Shown: positions 45,075 through 56,680 of the stretch, piece by piece
Position numbering within the stretch: position 1 is the first letter of the stretch
Layout of the letters: each line of letters opens with the position of its first letter
Source of the DNA: Bretschneidera sinensis
Lineage: Eukaryota > Streptophyta > Magnoliopsida > Brassicales > Akaniaceae
Assembly (NCBI GenBank): GCA_023935145.1
Contig: CM043697.1
Span: forward strand, 58,713,501-58,777,500
Reading direction: 5' to 3'
Length of the DNA stretch: 64,000 nucleotides
The notes under the pieces: generated by a model
Told to the model about the DNA's origin: nothing
The model's database searches: none
What the model saw: the letters and a program-made list of their open reading frames with translations, nothing else
Position numbers and translations under genes: made by a program

Positions 45075-45086
45075 ACTCTAATACCA
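45075..45086 (-). other. Primer binding site of copia 2, initiator tRNA-Met type
   Basis: Plus strand ACTCTAATACCA, the reverse complement of TGGTATTAGAGT; two differences from the canonical TGGTATCAGAGC. It lies two bases from the LTR edge. Confidence 0.78.
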
Positions 45087-45088
45087 AT

Positions 45089-46429
45089 TATAGAACGAGG
45101 TACAAACCCAAGAGGAGCGTGAATTGGGTTTTAAAAATATTTTTGCAATTTACAAATAAGTTTTAACAATTTATTCAAGTAAAACACTCAATAAATAAAT
45201 TGCTTGAAATTAAAAGGAGTAAAGGAAGAGAATATGCAAATTTCGTTTATAATGGTTCGAAAATATCGGAATCACTTCAAGCCGACGTCTACTCTCTTTA
45301 AGGAACCTCCTTGAAATAATCCACTAATGATAATCAAGCAAGTTCACGGGTGTTGCCCAAACCTTACAAGTGGTCTCTTCCAAAAGGAAGTGTTTAATGA
45401 CTAAACACTCTAAGAGTTATACCTACTCTTTCTCTTTACAATGATTGATATTGAATGTAAAGGAAAAGAAGAGAGATAGCAATAATACTTTACAAGATAA
45501 AGATGATCTATTTTTTAAGAACAAAGCTTGATGAATGGCTCAAAAGAAATTTTTAAAGCTTTCAAGAATATTAATGAGCTATTTGTGAATTTAATTGTTC
45601 CTTCTTATTGTTTTAATACTCATTGATGACGGGTTTTATAGATTTGGCTTTATATGGTCGTTAGACACAACACAATTTGGGTTGGTTTGGAGTATTAAAT
45701 GCTCAAATCTTACGTCCAGATTTTGAAAACTAGTCGTTTTTCTCGACAGGACAGTCAATTGTGTAAAATGGACAGTCGACTATCCTCTCTTGAATTTGAA
45801 ATTCTGGGTTTGAAATGATTTGGACAGTTGACTGTCTAAATGGAAAGTTAGATGTGAAACTCTATCTCTTTCATAGTCAATTGTCCATTGAACCACAGTC
45901 AATTGTCCATTTTGTTTTCAAAATGGTTAGTTACAGAAATTTAGATAGTCGACTGTCGAAATGGACAGTTGACTGTAAAACTCTCTATCCCTTTCACAGT
46001 CGACTATCCATTGGCCATAATCGACTGTTTATTTTGTTTCTCAAAATGGTAAGTTATAGAGACTTGGACAGTTGATTGTCGAGAATGCACATTCAACTGC
46101 CAGTTTTAGAAAACTTATATTTTAAATCAGTTTTTGACAGAAATGAGTTTTCAATTGACCAAAAACATTTTCCAAAAGAGTTTTTAAGCCAAGATTAATA
46201 TAAGAAACTAAATGAGAGATTTACATGTAAAGATAAACTACCTTAAAATCTAAACTTGGTATTCGATCTTCTTTCGAATGTATCTTAAGTGTGATCTCTT
46301 CTTCTCTATACTTGAATTATGTTTTGTCCATAAGTTTGACGCTTAAGATTAATGAAAATTACTTAAATAAAACTATTAGCACAATTAAACCATTATATTA
46401 TCATAATTAAAATCAAATAAGGGTGAACA
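45089..46429 (-). repeat. 5' LTR of copia 2
   Basis: On the element strand it starts TGTTCACCCTTATTTG (46,429) and ends CCTCGTTCTATA (45,089), where the final CA has become TA. It is clearly homologous to 35,626-36,880 outside the U3 palindrome zone, with substantial divergence. TATA-like CTATAAAAC (minus strand) lies at about 45,641-45,633. Confidence 0.83.
45748..46106 (-). promoter_or_regulatory. Palindrome array, ACAGTCGACTGT type, in 5' LTR of copia 2
   Basis: About ten copies or near-copies of GGACAGTCGACTGTCCA, in places with GTTGAC or GTCAAT variants of the core. Pairs alternate with TTTTGTTT/CAAAATGG spacers. The array begins about 107 bp upstream of the LTR TATA box, matching the position of the array in the other LTR. 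Confidence 0.8.
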
Positions 46430-47474
46430 AATGGTAAGAAAAACTAAGTAGAAATTGAAAATTTAAGAGTGGTGTGGTGAAATATAGAAAAAATGAGAAG
46501 TTGAGGGGAAAAGTTATAATAAGGTAAAAGCGAGACTGTACATAGGTGAGTGGCATCATATTTTTGTGTTGGAAGTCTCTATAGAGACCGATAGAAAGAG
46601 AGAAAGAGAGAGAGAGAGAAAAGAAGAGAATGAGAGAAAAGAAGAAGAATAAGAAGAGAAAGAAAGGGGAAAGAGATGGAGAAAAGCTCCAAAAATCAAG
46701 GTAAAAATCTATATCCTTTCTATTAAATCTTCAAACATGTTTATAAAATTAGGATTTGAGTTTTAATTTATGGGTTTGAAGTCTATTAAAGAAAAATTTG
46801 AGAAAAACTAAGTTATTTCAAAGCAAAATGGGTTTGTGCAAAATTTCATTATTTGGGAGCTTAAACCTCAAATTTTATTGTGGGTAATGTAAAGTTTTGA
46901 TTTAAAACCTTAAGAAACTTATGTATTGAAATATTTGAGAAGTCTCATGGAAAATCAAGATAATTTTGAAAAAAAAAAAAAGAGTTTTCCATAAGGTTTT
47001 TGTTGGAAAATGAAGCCGTAGTCGACTGCAACTCATTATAGTCGACTACATGAGCTATTAGGACCAAATTTTAGGATGAATCGGGTGTTTAGTCTACTAA
47101 AAAGAGCTATAGTCCACAACAGCAAGCACCCGAACCTCTTGTAGTCGACTACAGTAGTCAACTATAGCTTTACCTGTTTTACTAAAATTTCTCTTCTTGC
47201 TTAACTCTTTGAGTTCTATACCTTTCCAAAGTGATTTTAATCTTCAAATACATTGAAAACATGAATAAACAACATTTGAAATGCTTAGCATTCATGAGAT
47301 TAAAGTGTTTTTTGAAACCTAAAGTCAAAGATTTGAAAAATGAAGGAAAAATGAGTATAACACTTTGATTTTTTTTTTTTTGGTTCCGTGCAAAATGCGC
47401 GCAAGATATTTAAAGTATAAAAATACCTTTCAGAGTTGCTTAGTATTCAATAATGATTGATAATGATGGGGTTA
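46430..47474. other. Spacer with purine microsatellite and extra palindromes
   Basis: No gene. 46,589-46,690 is an almost pure GA tract (GAGAGAAAGAGAG and AAGAAGAAG runs). 47,013-47,178 contains four GTAGTCGACTAC-type palindromes (47,015, 47,038, 47,141, 47,151) in an LTR-like context, and 47,370-47,382 is a T run. It may be a degraded LTR of a relative of copia 2. Confidence 0.5.
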
Positions 47475-49629
47475 TGTAACGACCCATCCCGGGTTGGCCA
47501 TCCCCAAGAAGGTGTCGTCACTTTTTGAAATCCCAGCACGACACATATATGCAACAATAAAATTAATACAACTGCAATTGTTTACATCGATCCTCAACCC
47601 TTAATAGGGGAGATACACTATTCAGATCTCAACTCAAACATTTTATACAACATAATATGCATGAATATTTACAAATAAATTTTTATTTTATTTTCTCATT
47701 AGTCTGAGGATGTGAACCATATGGCTTACAGATAATGACTTCGTCTGAATCTCAACTCACCAAACTATCTATCCTGCCTGCTACCTGAAATCATTGTACA
47801 ATGAGGAGTGAGCTTCACAAGCTTAGTAAATTAAACTTACTAGAAGTATTCGATTTGTATAATTAGCCTTCCAATATTCAGTCATTTATATCTCATGTAA
47901 CTTGATAATAGCATTCTACTATCACTACACATATCGTAAATCCCATTTTCTGCCAATCTATTCTTCTTATATGTTTATTCACCTTAAGCCCATCAATTAT
48001 ATCTTATAATTACCTCGTTATAAGGTTCACAGCATATAGTCTACCATTTAGATAGTTCTTATCATATCATACTTCCATATTTCTTTCTCACTATAACTGT
48101 CTCTCCGTGAGACTCATTCATTTATAAATAAATTGATAATAAAAAAAACACTTCAGCATTTCAATAATAAAATTAATACTTAAAACGGATGCAATACATG
48201 AATTATTATTAGAGAACGTCTTCCCACATGACAACATGTTTTTATTTTAGACCAGTTGCCTTTCTGGTTCTTTTATTTTATTTAGACCGGCTGCCCTCCC
48301 GATTCTTTTATTTCCAGCATATACCGGCTGTCACAGTTTTCATTTATTTCTAGTATATACTGACTGTCACGGTTTTTCATATATTTCCAGCATATATCGG
48401 CTGTCATGGTTTTCATATATTCTAGCATATACCAGCTGTCACGGTTTTTATTTAGACCGGCTGCCTTCTCGGCTCTTTTATTTTATTTATATGCATATGA
48501 ATAATGATATGAAGTATGCATATGCACAATAATATAAAACCACATATGTATTCAAACATTTAAATTAGTTATCATGCTTCTTCTCAAATCATAATTTGAT
48601 CAATTTAACTAATTTCTTCTCTTCATATATTATATCAACTCATCATCCATAGTTCGTCAAGAATTTCACTTATCACCTTTATTATTATATGACTAATTAT
48701 TCCAATAATATTATTTCTCATATAATAATTCTCTAAACATTACTTATTCCTATCATACCTATCAACCAATTTTCATCTATCACTAAATCATAAGTTAATA
48801 ATATATTCAAATACTATCATTATATATTTCATATTTATCTTGATTACTTAAAGTAAATTTAACTCATCATGTAGCACTTAGAGCTACCCGTAGATCACAT
48901 CCTTGTTTTTCATGCTCCTTTCAGCAATTTCACCCGATTGCTGATCATCAACACCTGACATAATATTTATATTAAAAATTTTAATTTATTCTTCAATTCT
49001 TCCATAATTCATACCATTTGAAAATTTTCACATTCAATTCTGAGAAATTTCATGTATGCTAAATTTGAAAAATAAAATTCACATTATTACCTTTTTGTTT
49101 TTCTGAGAGCTTTCTGTGACTCTCTGTAAAATTCTCCTGTAAACCCCTTCAAAATTTTACTTTTTCAACTTTTCTTTCAGTCCCCAAGTGTTTAAAGAAA
49201 TAGAGTAGTTTGTATTGAAGAAGGAAGAAAAGCAGACATGATTTGGTAAAACTAATAAAACAATTCAATAAAATCAATTTGTATACGATTTATTAACGGT
49301 GGCACCGTTGCATTTCATGCTCAGTGTCCACCATTCTTCAAAATATAGATTAATGTCATTTTGTGCAACACCTGGACTTCCAGGTGTAGCACCTTGCCTT
49401 TTCTTTCTTTTTCTTTTTTAAACAAAACTTTTTTTTTCTCTTTTTTTTTCTTCTCCATGCTGGACCCTTCCCATTTTTTTCATTTTCCTTTTTCTTTTTT
49501 TTCACACCACTGTGCGTCCATTTTTCAAAATAATTATTTTATTCAATAATAACTCTTTCAAATATATATTATTTTAATCCTATGTCATATTTATCAAATT
49601 ACTTCTTTACCCATACTCTAACAACACCA
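47475..49629 (-). repeat. 3' LTR of the Tekay-like element
   Basis: The lower edge TGTAACGACCC (47,475) and upper edge ACAACACCA (near 49,626-49,629) give about 2.15 kb. The adjacent purine tract is AAGGTGGGTAGAATT on the minus strand (49,643-49,629). There is no coding content; an AT-rich pyrimidine stretch at 49,400-49,510 gives a spurious Phe-rich frame. Confidence 0.6.
48215..48480. repeat. Minisatellite in the Tekay-like LTR
   Basis: Four to five units of TTTCYAGYATATAYCGGC + TGTCACGGTTTTCATATA (about 36 bp) at 48,305-48,450, framed by three related TTTAGACCGGCTGCC units (48,250, 48,281, 48,453). Confidence 0.8.
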
Positions 49630-49643
49630 ATTCTACCCACCTT

Positions 49644-51031
49644 ATAAAAATTTCGTTCCCGAAATTTCCTAACCTAACTCAAGAAAAAGTTGGGTGTTTT
49701 CTTTCTTCATTCTTGCCTCATGCTCCCATGTAATTTCTTTAACATATTTATTCTACCATAATACTTAAACCAATGGAATTACTTTATTACACAAGACTTG
49801 TTCTTTTTGTTTAAAATTCTCACTAGTACTTGTATATAAGTCAAATCTTTCTGAATTTTTACAGCTTGGCTCAAAATATTATAAGATTCATCATGTAAAC
49901 ACATTGTGTAACTGCTTCAACTTTAGAGGTAATTCCAGGCTATACGCGACTAGCCCAACTTTCTCAACAATCTATATGGTCCCACATACCTCGGACTCAA
50001 CTTTTCTTTCCTATTTAAATCTCAATACACCTTTTCATGGAGATATTTTTAAATACACCCAACCACATATTTGAAAATTGCAAGGTCTTCTCCTATTATC
50101 AACATAGTTATTCAGTCTACTCTGTGCTACTTTACGGTTCTCTCTAACCAATTTGATCTTCTCAGTTGTTAACTCAATAATTTATTGACTAAATATATTT
50201 CTCTTTCCCATTTCTTCAAAACATATAAGAGTTCTACACCTCCTACCATACAATGTCTCAATCAGTTCCATTCCATTACTAAATTGATGTTGGTTATTAT
50301 AAACAGATTCCATCAATGACAAGTAAGCATCCAAACTTACTGAGAAACTCATCACATTTGCTCTTAACATAACTTCTAGTACTCTAATAATCCTTTTTAT
50401 CTGCTCAACTGTTTGAGGATGAAAAGTTGTAATAAACTGTGTGTACACATAGCTTTCTGAAAGCCTCTCCAAAACCAAGATGTAAATCTAGCATCTCTAA
50501 ATGATACTATGCTCAAAAGTACTCCATACCACCTCACAATTTCAGCTACATACAGTTCAACCAACTTTTTGGGATTCTAATTAGTTTTAATTGGAATAAA
50601 TTGGAATGACTTAAAAAGTCTATCTACTATCACTTACACTATATCATGAACTCTCTGAGTATGAGAAAATCCATACTCACATTTTTTTATATTGTTATTC
50701 AAGCACAGGAAGAGGTTGTAGTAAGCCTCCCGGATGTTTATTCTCTAACTTCACTTACGGATAAACCAAACATCTAGAAATATATTCAACTAAATCCCTA
50801 ATCAATACTAACCACCAGAAATTCTGTCTCAATCCTCTATACATCTTATTGTTACTCGGGTGCATCGAATATACATCATCATGTACCTCTCTTAATATCT
50901 TCTTTCTCAACTCCGCATCATTGGCAATGTATATTCTATGTTCCCATACCAGAACACCATCATTTCAAATTTTTAACTCATATTACTTTCTACTAAGCAC
51001 GCCCTGCTTAATCTTCTCTATCTCCTCATCT
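49644..51031 (-). pseudogene. Tekay-like pol: integrase and chromodomain
   Basis: The integrase zinc region reads KMYRGLRQNFWWLVLIRDLV (about 50,850-50,790). The core part in 50,478-50,182 includes FHPQTVEQIKRIIRVLE (the usual QT-GQ-ER segment with GQ-E altered) and NGMELIETLYGRRCRTLICF. The C-terminal EITWEHEARMKKENTQLF (about 49,745-49,690) corresponds to the chromodomain ATWE motif. Many stops. Confidence 0.7.
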
Positions 51032-52400
51032 CTACTTTACATCTCTAACAAGCATTTTTACTATGGATGACTGTACAACAATATTTGCTGACAATGATCT
51101 TCTATCATTGACATTCAACTTCATTCTTACCTCTCTTAAATCTATCGTCAATTTCACATCACGACTCTCAATAGCAGTTAATCTTCTTGTAGATTTTCTA
51201 CTCGATGCATTAGCTACCACCTTCGTCTTTTCTAGATGATAGTGAATTATATAATCATAATCATAAATCAACTCCATACACCTCATCTGTCTCAAATTCA
51301 ACTCTCTCTAAGTAGGTAAGTATGTCAAACTCTTGTTATCAGTAGATATTTCTCAAGTGGTTCCATACAGATGATGTCTCTAAATCTTCAAAGCAAACCT
51401 ATTGTAACTAACTCTAAATCATAGGTAGGGTAATTTTTCTTATGATTCCTCAATTTCTTAGAAGCACATGCCATTACCTTCTCATGTTGCATCAACACAC
51501 ATCCCAACTCTTGATGGGTGCATCACTATACACCACAAATCCTTCATCACAAAAAAAGCACCAATACTAGAGCTGTAGTCAATTTCTCTTTTAGTAATTG
51601 GAAACTTTTCTCACACTCCTAGACCATACAAATCTCACCTCTTTCCTAGTCAATCTAGTCAACATTACTGCAATAATAGAAATTTTTTGAATGAATCTTC
51701 CATAATAACCAGCTAACCCCAAGAAAATTCTAATTTCAGTCCCATTAGTTGGTTTCTCTCAACTCAACATTGCATCTACTTTCTATGAATCAATTGTTAT
51801 ACCATCTCTAGATACTACGTGCCTCAAAAAATTTATTCTATTCAGTCAAAATTCACATTTAGGAAATTATAGCATACAATCTCTCTCTCCTCAAAATCTC
51901 CAACACACTATCTAATGTTTCACATGTTCTTTCTCATTGTTAGAATATACCAAAATGTCATCAATAATTATAACCACAAATTTGTCAAGAAATAGTTTAA
52001 ACATTTTATTCATCAAGTCCATGAATGTTGCTGGAGCATTAGTCCACTCAAATAGCATCACAAAAAACTTATTACTATAACGTGTCCTAAAAGCAATCTT
52101 AAGCATGTCTCCCTCCTTTATCCTTAACTGGTGATAACTTGATCTCAGGTTTATCTTAGAAAACACTCTCACTCCTTGCAACTGCTCAAACAATTCATTT
52201 ATCCTGGGCAAAAGATATTTGTTCTTAATGGTTATCTTGTTCAACTATTTGTAGTCTATACACAATTTCATCGTTCCATCTTTCTTCTTTACAAACAACA
52301 CAGGGGCTCTCCAAACACATTTGGTCCGATAAATTGTTTATTTAACAATTCTTAAAATGGTACATCCAACTCTCTCAATTCAGCTGGTGTCATTCTATAG
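51032..52400 (-). pseudogene. Tekay-like pol: reverse transcriptase and RNase H
   Basis: RT motifs in 52,244-51,912: [58 protein letters not shown] (normally MPFGLTNAP) and the catalytic box [12 protein letters not shown]. The RNase H end is in 51,301-51,032 (MRCMELIYDYDYIIHYHLEK). Frame breaks are frequent between 51,900 and 51,300. Confidence 0.75.
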
Positions 52401-52668
52401 GGTGCTATAGATATATATGTTGAACCCAAAATCACATCTATAGGAAACTAAATCTCTTTGCTGGGAGACAATCTGGACAATTCTTCACGAAAATCTTTCA
52501 CTATTAAGATTTCTTCTAACTTCCTATTTTCCTTTTTAGAATCCATTATGTATGCCAAATACTCTCCATATCCTTTCTTCAACCATCTACTAGTAATCAG
52601 AGCAAAATAAGATAGTTTGAGAGTATCTTACAGTCTCCCAAAAACTAAATTCCTCTTGTCTTAGTATC

Positions 52669-52983
52669 TTAAACACCACATTTTCTTACAATAATCAACC
52701 AAGAATGATACGCCATCAACCAATTCATTCCTAAAATCAAATAGAAATCTATCATATTCAAAGGTAATAAATCAACTTTAAATTTTTTATCATTGATACG
52801 AATCACACAACCTTTGTAAACATTTATGATTATCACTCTATCTCTAGTGGGAACTTTAACGATAATATTATGCATCAAATGACTAATACATGCATTAATA
52901 GACTTCATATAAATACTGGATGCAAAAGAATGGGTTGCACCAGGATCAACCAACATTGATATGTCGACCTTTTCTGCATACAA
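52669..52983 (-). pseudogene. Tekay-like pol: aspartic protease
   Basis: A 104-codon open stretch with MLVDPGATHSFASSIYMKS, where the usual DSGATHSF reads DPGATHSF, and with MIDFYLILGMNWLMAYHSWL near its end, the conserved D-ILGMDWL motif in which Asp is Asn. Both changes would impair catalysis. Confidence 0.75.
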
Positions 52984-53023
52984 AACACTTCAAATTAGGA
53001 CAATTCTAGGATAATTATCTTAT

Positions 53024-53795
53024 CTAATTACATCTATAACAAACTTCTATCTCTCGATCATACATCAGGTTACTACTTCCTCTTCTATGACTCCTAATTC
53101 CCATAACATGTCTCCCAGATCTAAGGGTCCCATCGATATTACTCTGAGCTACAGAAGCAACAGATCCTGCTTGCCTATGATTTTGTACTACAGTTCCTTG
53201 TAACAGCAAATGCCCCATCTCGGGTGGTCTCTTACCTCTGTACTACAGCTCCTTGTAATAGGGAATGCTCCATCTGGGGTGGTCTCTCACCCACCACCGT
53301 GTACACTCATGTCACTACTACCTCTAGAACTTTCATGTTTAAGCCTCTTTAACCACTTTTTCTCTTTCCCCTTAAACTCCATCACATCTTTCTCAATTTG
53401 AAATGCTATATCTACCAACTTGACATAATTCGTGTGCCTCATATAAGATAGTTTCGATTAAATCTTAAAACATAGTTCATCTTTGAACCTCTTACACTTC
53501 TTATCCTCTAGGTTTACCATTTTCGGTACAAACCTCGATAAAGCCATAAATCTCCTATCATATTGAGTCATAGTTAATATATTTGCCTCAAATAAATAAA
53601 ACCTTTCTCTTGTTGGTCCCTAGAGGTATAAGGAAAGTATTTATCAAGAAAAACCTCCTTAAATCTATTCCAGGTTAAGGGTCTATCAACATATGCACTT
53701 ACTCTAGGAAGAGTATCCTTCCACCATTCCAAGGCTTCTTTTTCTAACTTAAACGAAGCACAGGCAGCCCTTTGTCTATCAGTTACTGGTAAAAT
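53024..53795 (-). pseudogene. Tekay-like gag, truncated at 53,795
   Basis: Gag wording FKLEKEALEWWKDTLPRV and RFKEVFLDKYFPYTSRDQQE (about 53,750-53,620), standard for chromovirus capsids. A zinc knuckle start (CYRCN) lies at about 53,035. The N-terminal part of gag is missing because element A begins at 53,796; its codons were displaced or lost. Confidence 0.72.
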
Positions 53796-54667
53796 TGATA
53801 TGATCCACACCAAAAGCTAAGAAATTGATGGATCAAGAAGACTTCTAAGATCTTTTAGAAGCAGATTTATGTGAGATCGCGACCCGTTGCTTATATTAAA
53901 GCAAGAACCTTGGTATAATGAAGACTGAGACCATGACCCGTCACTTATATTGAAGCAAGAACCTTGGTATAATGAAGACACCAAAATCAATTATGAAATG
54001 ATTGATTGATAAGTCGAAGATGAATGCCATGAAAACTCAGATAAGTTCATAAGTTCTAAAAATAACCAAAGAGAATTTTCTCTCCAAAAGTATGAATCAA
54101 ATCTGAATTGTCTTATTTTAAAAAGCCAATGGCTATTTAAATACATGAGAATTTGTAACCGATTAGAAAAAAGAAAACTAAGAAATAGGAAAGAAGCCTA
54201 AATAGAATTCTGGTAGGAATAGGAAACTAAGAAATAGGAAACAAACCTAAATAGAATTCTAGTAACCTAAAATCCAAATAAGGAAAGTACCTAACTTAGC
54301 ATGCAATCCTTACAATTCAGTAATTAAATTAATAAGGAAACATTTAAGAAAATGTAATAAGAAAAATTGCAGCCAGCCATTTTCCTTGATAAGCCAACCA
54401 AAACGAGTAAGTCTCTAATTTCGGGAAACTAAGATTTTAATTCACAATCTTGAGTCGCTAGATTATTCCAAAGCTTAAATTATGGAAACCCATCCTTGTG
54501 GATCACGTATAGCATCATCCTTGGGCCCCCAAAGATGGTTCTTAGCCCAAATATGTTGGATCAGCCAATTGAGAGTTTCTTTGAACCTTTTAGCTCGAGC
54601 CCTTGTAATTGGACCAATTGGAACATGAATAGGATCCGCCTCCCATTTGTTAGCCGTGTCCTCATCA
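53796..54667 (-). repeat. LTR of gypsy element A
   Basis: On the element strand it starts TGATGAGGACACGGC (54,667) after the purine tract AAGAGGAGGAGAA and ends ATGATATCA-like GGATCATATCA (53,796). About 872 bp. It includes the last ~60 codons of pol and two copies of a ~54-bp repeat (53,880-53,990). Confidence 0.8.
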
Positions 54668-55518
54668 TTCTCCTCCTCTTGAAAATGATTTGTCCTCAAA
54701 TCATCACCTACATCAAAAGGACTTAAATCAAAAACATTAAAAGTGGTATTAACATTGTACTTACCTGGCAAATCCAATTTGTATGCATTGTTATTGATGT
54801 GCTCAAGAACTTGAAAAGGCCCATCTCCTTTAGGAAGTAACTTTAAACGCCTTTGTGTCGAAAATCTTTCTTTCCTCATATGTAACCAAACCCAATCTCC
54901 GGGTTGAAAAATCAGCTGTCGGCGACGTTTGTTAGCTTGTTTTGCATATTGTTCTGTTTTCCTCTCAACGTTTAGTCTTCTCTTCTCATGTATCTGCTTA
55001 ACAAATTCTGTCTTTTTCTTTCCATCTAAGTTAGCAAACAATTTCTCTTTTCTAAGCACATCCAAAACTGGTTTTAAATGCACAACATGATCATCTAAGT
55101 TTATGCTATAAATGAGAATATCATCAAAATAAACAACAATGAATCTGCCTATAAAAGCTCGCAAAATATGGTTCATTAATCTCATGAAGGAACTTAGTGT
55201 ATTTGTTAGTCCAAATGGTATAACTAACCACTCATATAAACCATATTTCATTTTAAAAGAAGTTTTCCATTAATCACACTCTTTCATTCTTATTTAATAA
55301 TATCCACTTTTAAAATCAATCTTAGAAAATACACAAGCACCATGCAGTTCATCTAGCATATCATCTAAACAAGGAATAGGATGTCGATACTTTACCGTTA
55401 TATTGTTGACTGCTTGGCAATCAACGGACATTCTCCACGTCCCATTCTTTTTAGAAACTAAAATCACTGAAACAGCGCACGGACTCATGCTTCCTCTTAT
55501 GTACCCTGTTTTCATCAA
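54475..55518 (-). pseudogene. Element A pol: RT fused in frame to integrase C-terminus
   Basis: RT runs from VILVSKKNGTWRMSVDCQAV (about 55,470) through [14 protein letters not shown] to a stop region near 55,290, then continues in an open frame 55,251-54,475: [37 protein letters not shown]. At [20 protein letters not shown] (about 55,020) it passes directly into the integrase C-terminal region ([20 protein letters not shown]). RNase H, the integrase zinc finger and the catalytic core are missing. The end, [20 protein letters not shown], lies inside the LTR. Confidence 0.82.
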
Positions 55519-55533
55519 TTCACTAACCTGTTT

Positions 55534-56680
55534 TTATAGCTCCTTTGTCTCCTTAGGATTGCTTTGATAGGCTGGTCGGTTTGGAATTATAGCACCGGGC
55601 ATGAAATCAATTTGATGCTCAATACCTCGAATAGGAGGTAAGCCATGTGGAATCCTATCGGGAAAGATATCATCAAACTCCTGCAAAAGAGAAACAATAG
55701 AACTAGGAAAATATGAGTCAAATTGGTTAGTGTTTAATGCCTCTTTGTACAAAAGTACAATCATTGGCTGATTTAAAACCATTGCTCTTTTTATTTCACT
55801 CGTTCTTACATAGAAATTTGTTTTTCTCTCAATGGCCGAATCAGCTCTCTTATTTTCTCTCTCAATTTTTCCAGCCTCTCTCATTTTCTCTTTTTGATTT
55901 TCATTCGTTTTATTTTTCTCACTCTCTTTCATTTGTTTACTCTCTTTTTGTAACCTCACTTGATCTTCATAAACCTTCTTTGGTGTAGAAGGAACTAGAG
56001 TGATTGTCATTTGATTGCTTACAAACGAATATTTGTTAGTGAAGCCATCATGCTTAACTTGCCGGTCGAATTGCCCTGGTCGGCCTAGTAACAAGTGTCC
56101 AGCTTGCATCGAAACTACATCACATAAAACTTCATCTTCATATTTTTCAATCTCGAAGGAAACTAACACATGTTTGTTCACCCTCACTTCACCACTATCA
56201 TTGAGCCATTGCAACTTGTGAGGTCGAGGATGTTTAATTGTTGGCAGCTTCTTAACCATTGTAGTGCTAGCAATGTTAGTACAACTACCTCCATATATAA
56301 TCATACTAAATACCTTGTTTTGCACGTGGCATCTAGTATGAAACAAGTTTTCTCACTGCACTTCATCATCTTCTTTAATTTGCACACTTAGAGCTTTCAT
56401 TGCAACTAAAAATTCTCCTTGGGTAGCATATTCCTCATCACTTGCATCCTCCAATGGTGGCATAGATTTGATATCTTCTTCGTGTTTCAATTTCACCATT
56501 ATCTCGCAATACCATAACTCTTTTGTTCGGATGTTGGCTTGCTATGTGACCCATGCCTTGGCATTTAAAACACTTAATATCACGATTTCTAGTGGTGGAA
56601 GAGTTAGTTTTACCTTGATTTCCATGGCTAGTACTTTCTTGTTTTTGCTTGGTTTTGGGCTTGGCAGCGGCTTGCTTCAC
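55534..56680 (-). pseudogene. Element A gag zinc knuckle and protease
   Basis: The zinc knuckle is CFKCQGMGHIASQHPNKR (about 56,580-56,530) with the last Cys changed to His. The protease region has SMIIYGGSCTNIASTTM (about 56,315-56,265), where the active-site Asp of DGGSCTN is Tyr, and LLLGRPGQFDR (about 56,090). A Lys/Glu-rich linker (RLQKESKQMKESEKNKTNEN) joins it to RT. Element B has intact residues at both positions. Confidence 0.78.

Larger units (their letters stand above)
35626..46429 (-). mobile_element. Copia 2: Sirevirus-like Ty1/copia with both LTRs
   Basis: Reading leftward from 46,429 the order is LTR (1.34 kb), initiator-Met primer site, long gag with coiled coil, Asn/His/Tyr-rich linker, protease, integrase, RT, RNase H, a zone with several purine tracts, LTR (1.26 kb). 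Multiple polypurine tracts and a long gag with coiled coil are described features of Sireviruses. An Athila-like fragment and another LTR piece (37,986-40,880) interrupt RT. There is no env-like ORF. No matching 5-bp duplication is seen (GTCGC left of 35,626; ATGGT right of 46,429). Confidence 0.82.
47475..53795 (-). mobile_element. Tekay/Del-like chromovirus (Ty3/gypsy), decayed
   Basis: Minus-strand element with gag, protease, RT, RNase H, integrase, chromodomain and a 3' LTR; its 5' end is cut at 53,795 by gypsy element A. The HHCC-integrase wording, a chromodomain-type segment directly before the purine tract, and LTR termini ending GGGTCGTTACA fit the Tekay/Del group. All frames are heavily broken. 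Confidence 0.72.

Noticed and set aside
45815..46075. 86-codon repetitive ORF in the copia 2 5' LTR
   Set aside because: It is a translation of the palindrome array and spacer repeats, not a gene.
36279..46106. Regularly repeated palindromes resembling a CRISPR array
   Set aside because: Spacing is irregular, there are no unique spacers of constant size and no cas genes; the genome is a plant. They lie in LTR promoters.
55737..55988. Phe/Ser-rich ORFs antisense to gypsy pol (also 56,015-56,391, 59,561-60,605)
   Set aside because: They are the complementary strand of the conserved pol regions and of the Lys/Glu-rich linker.
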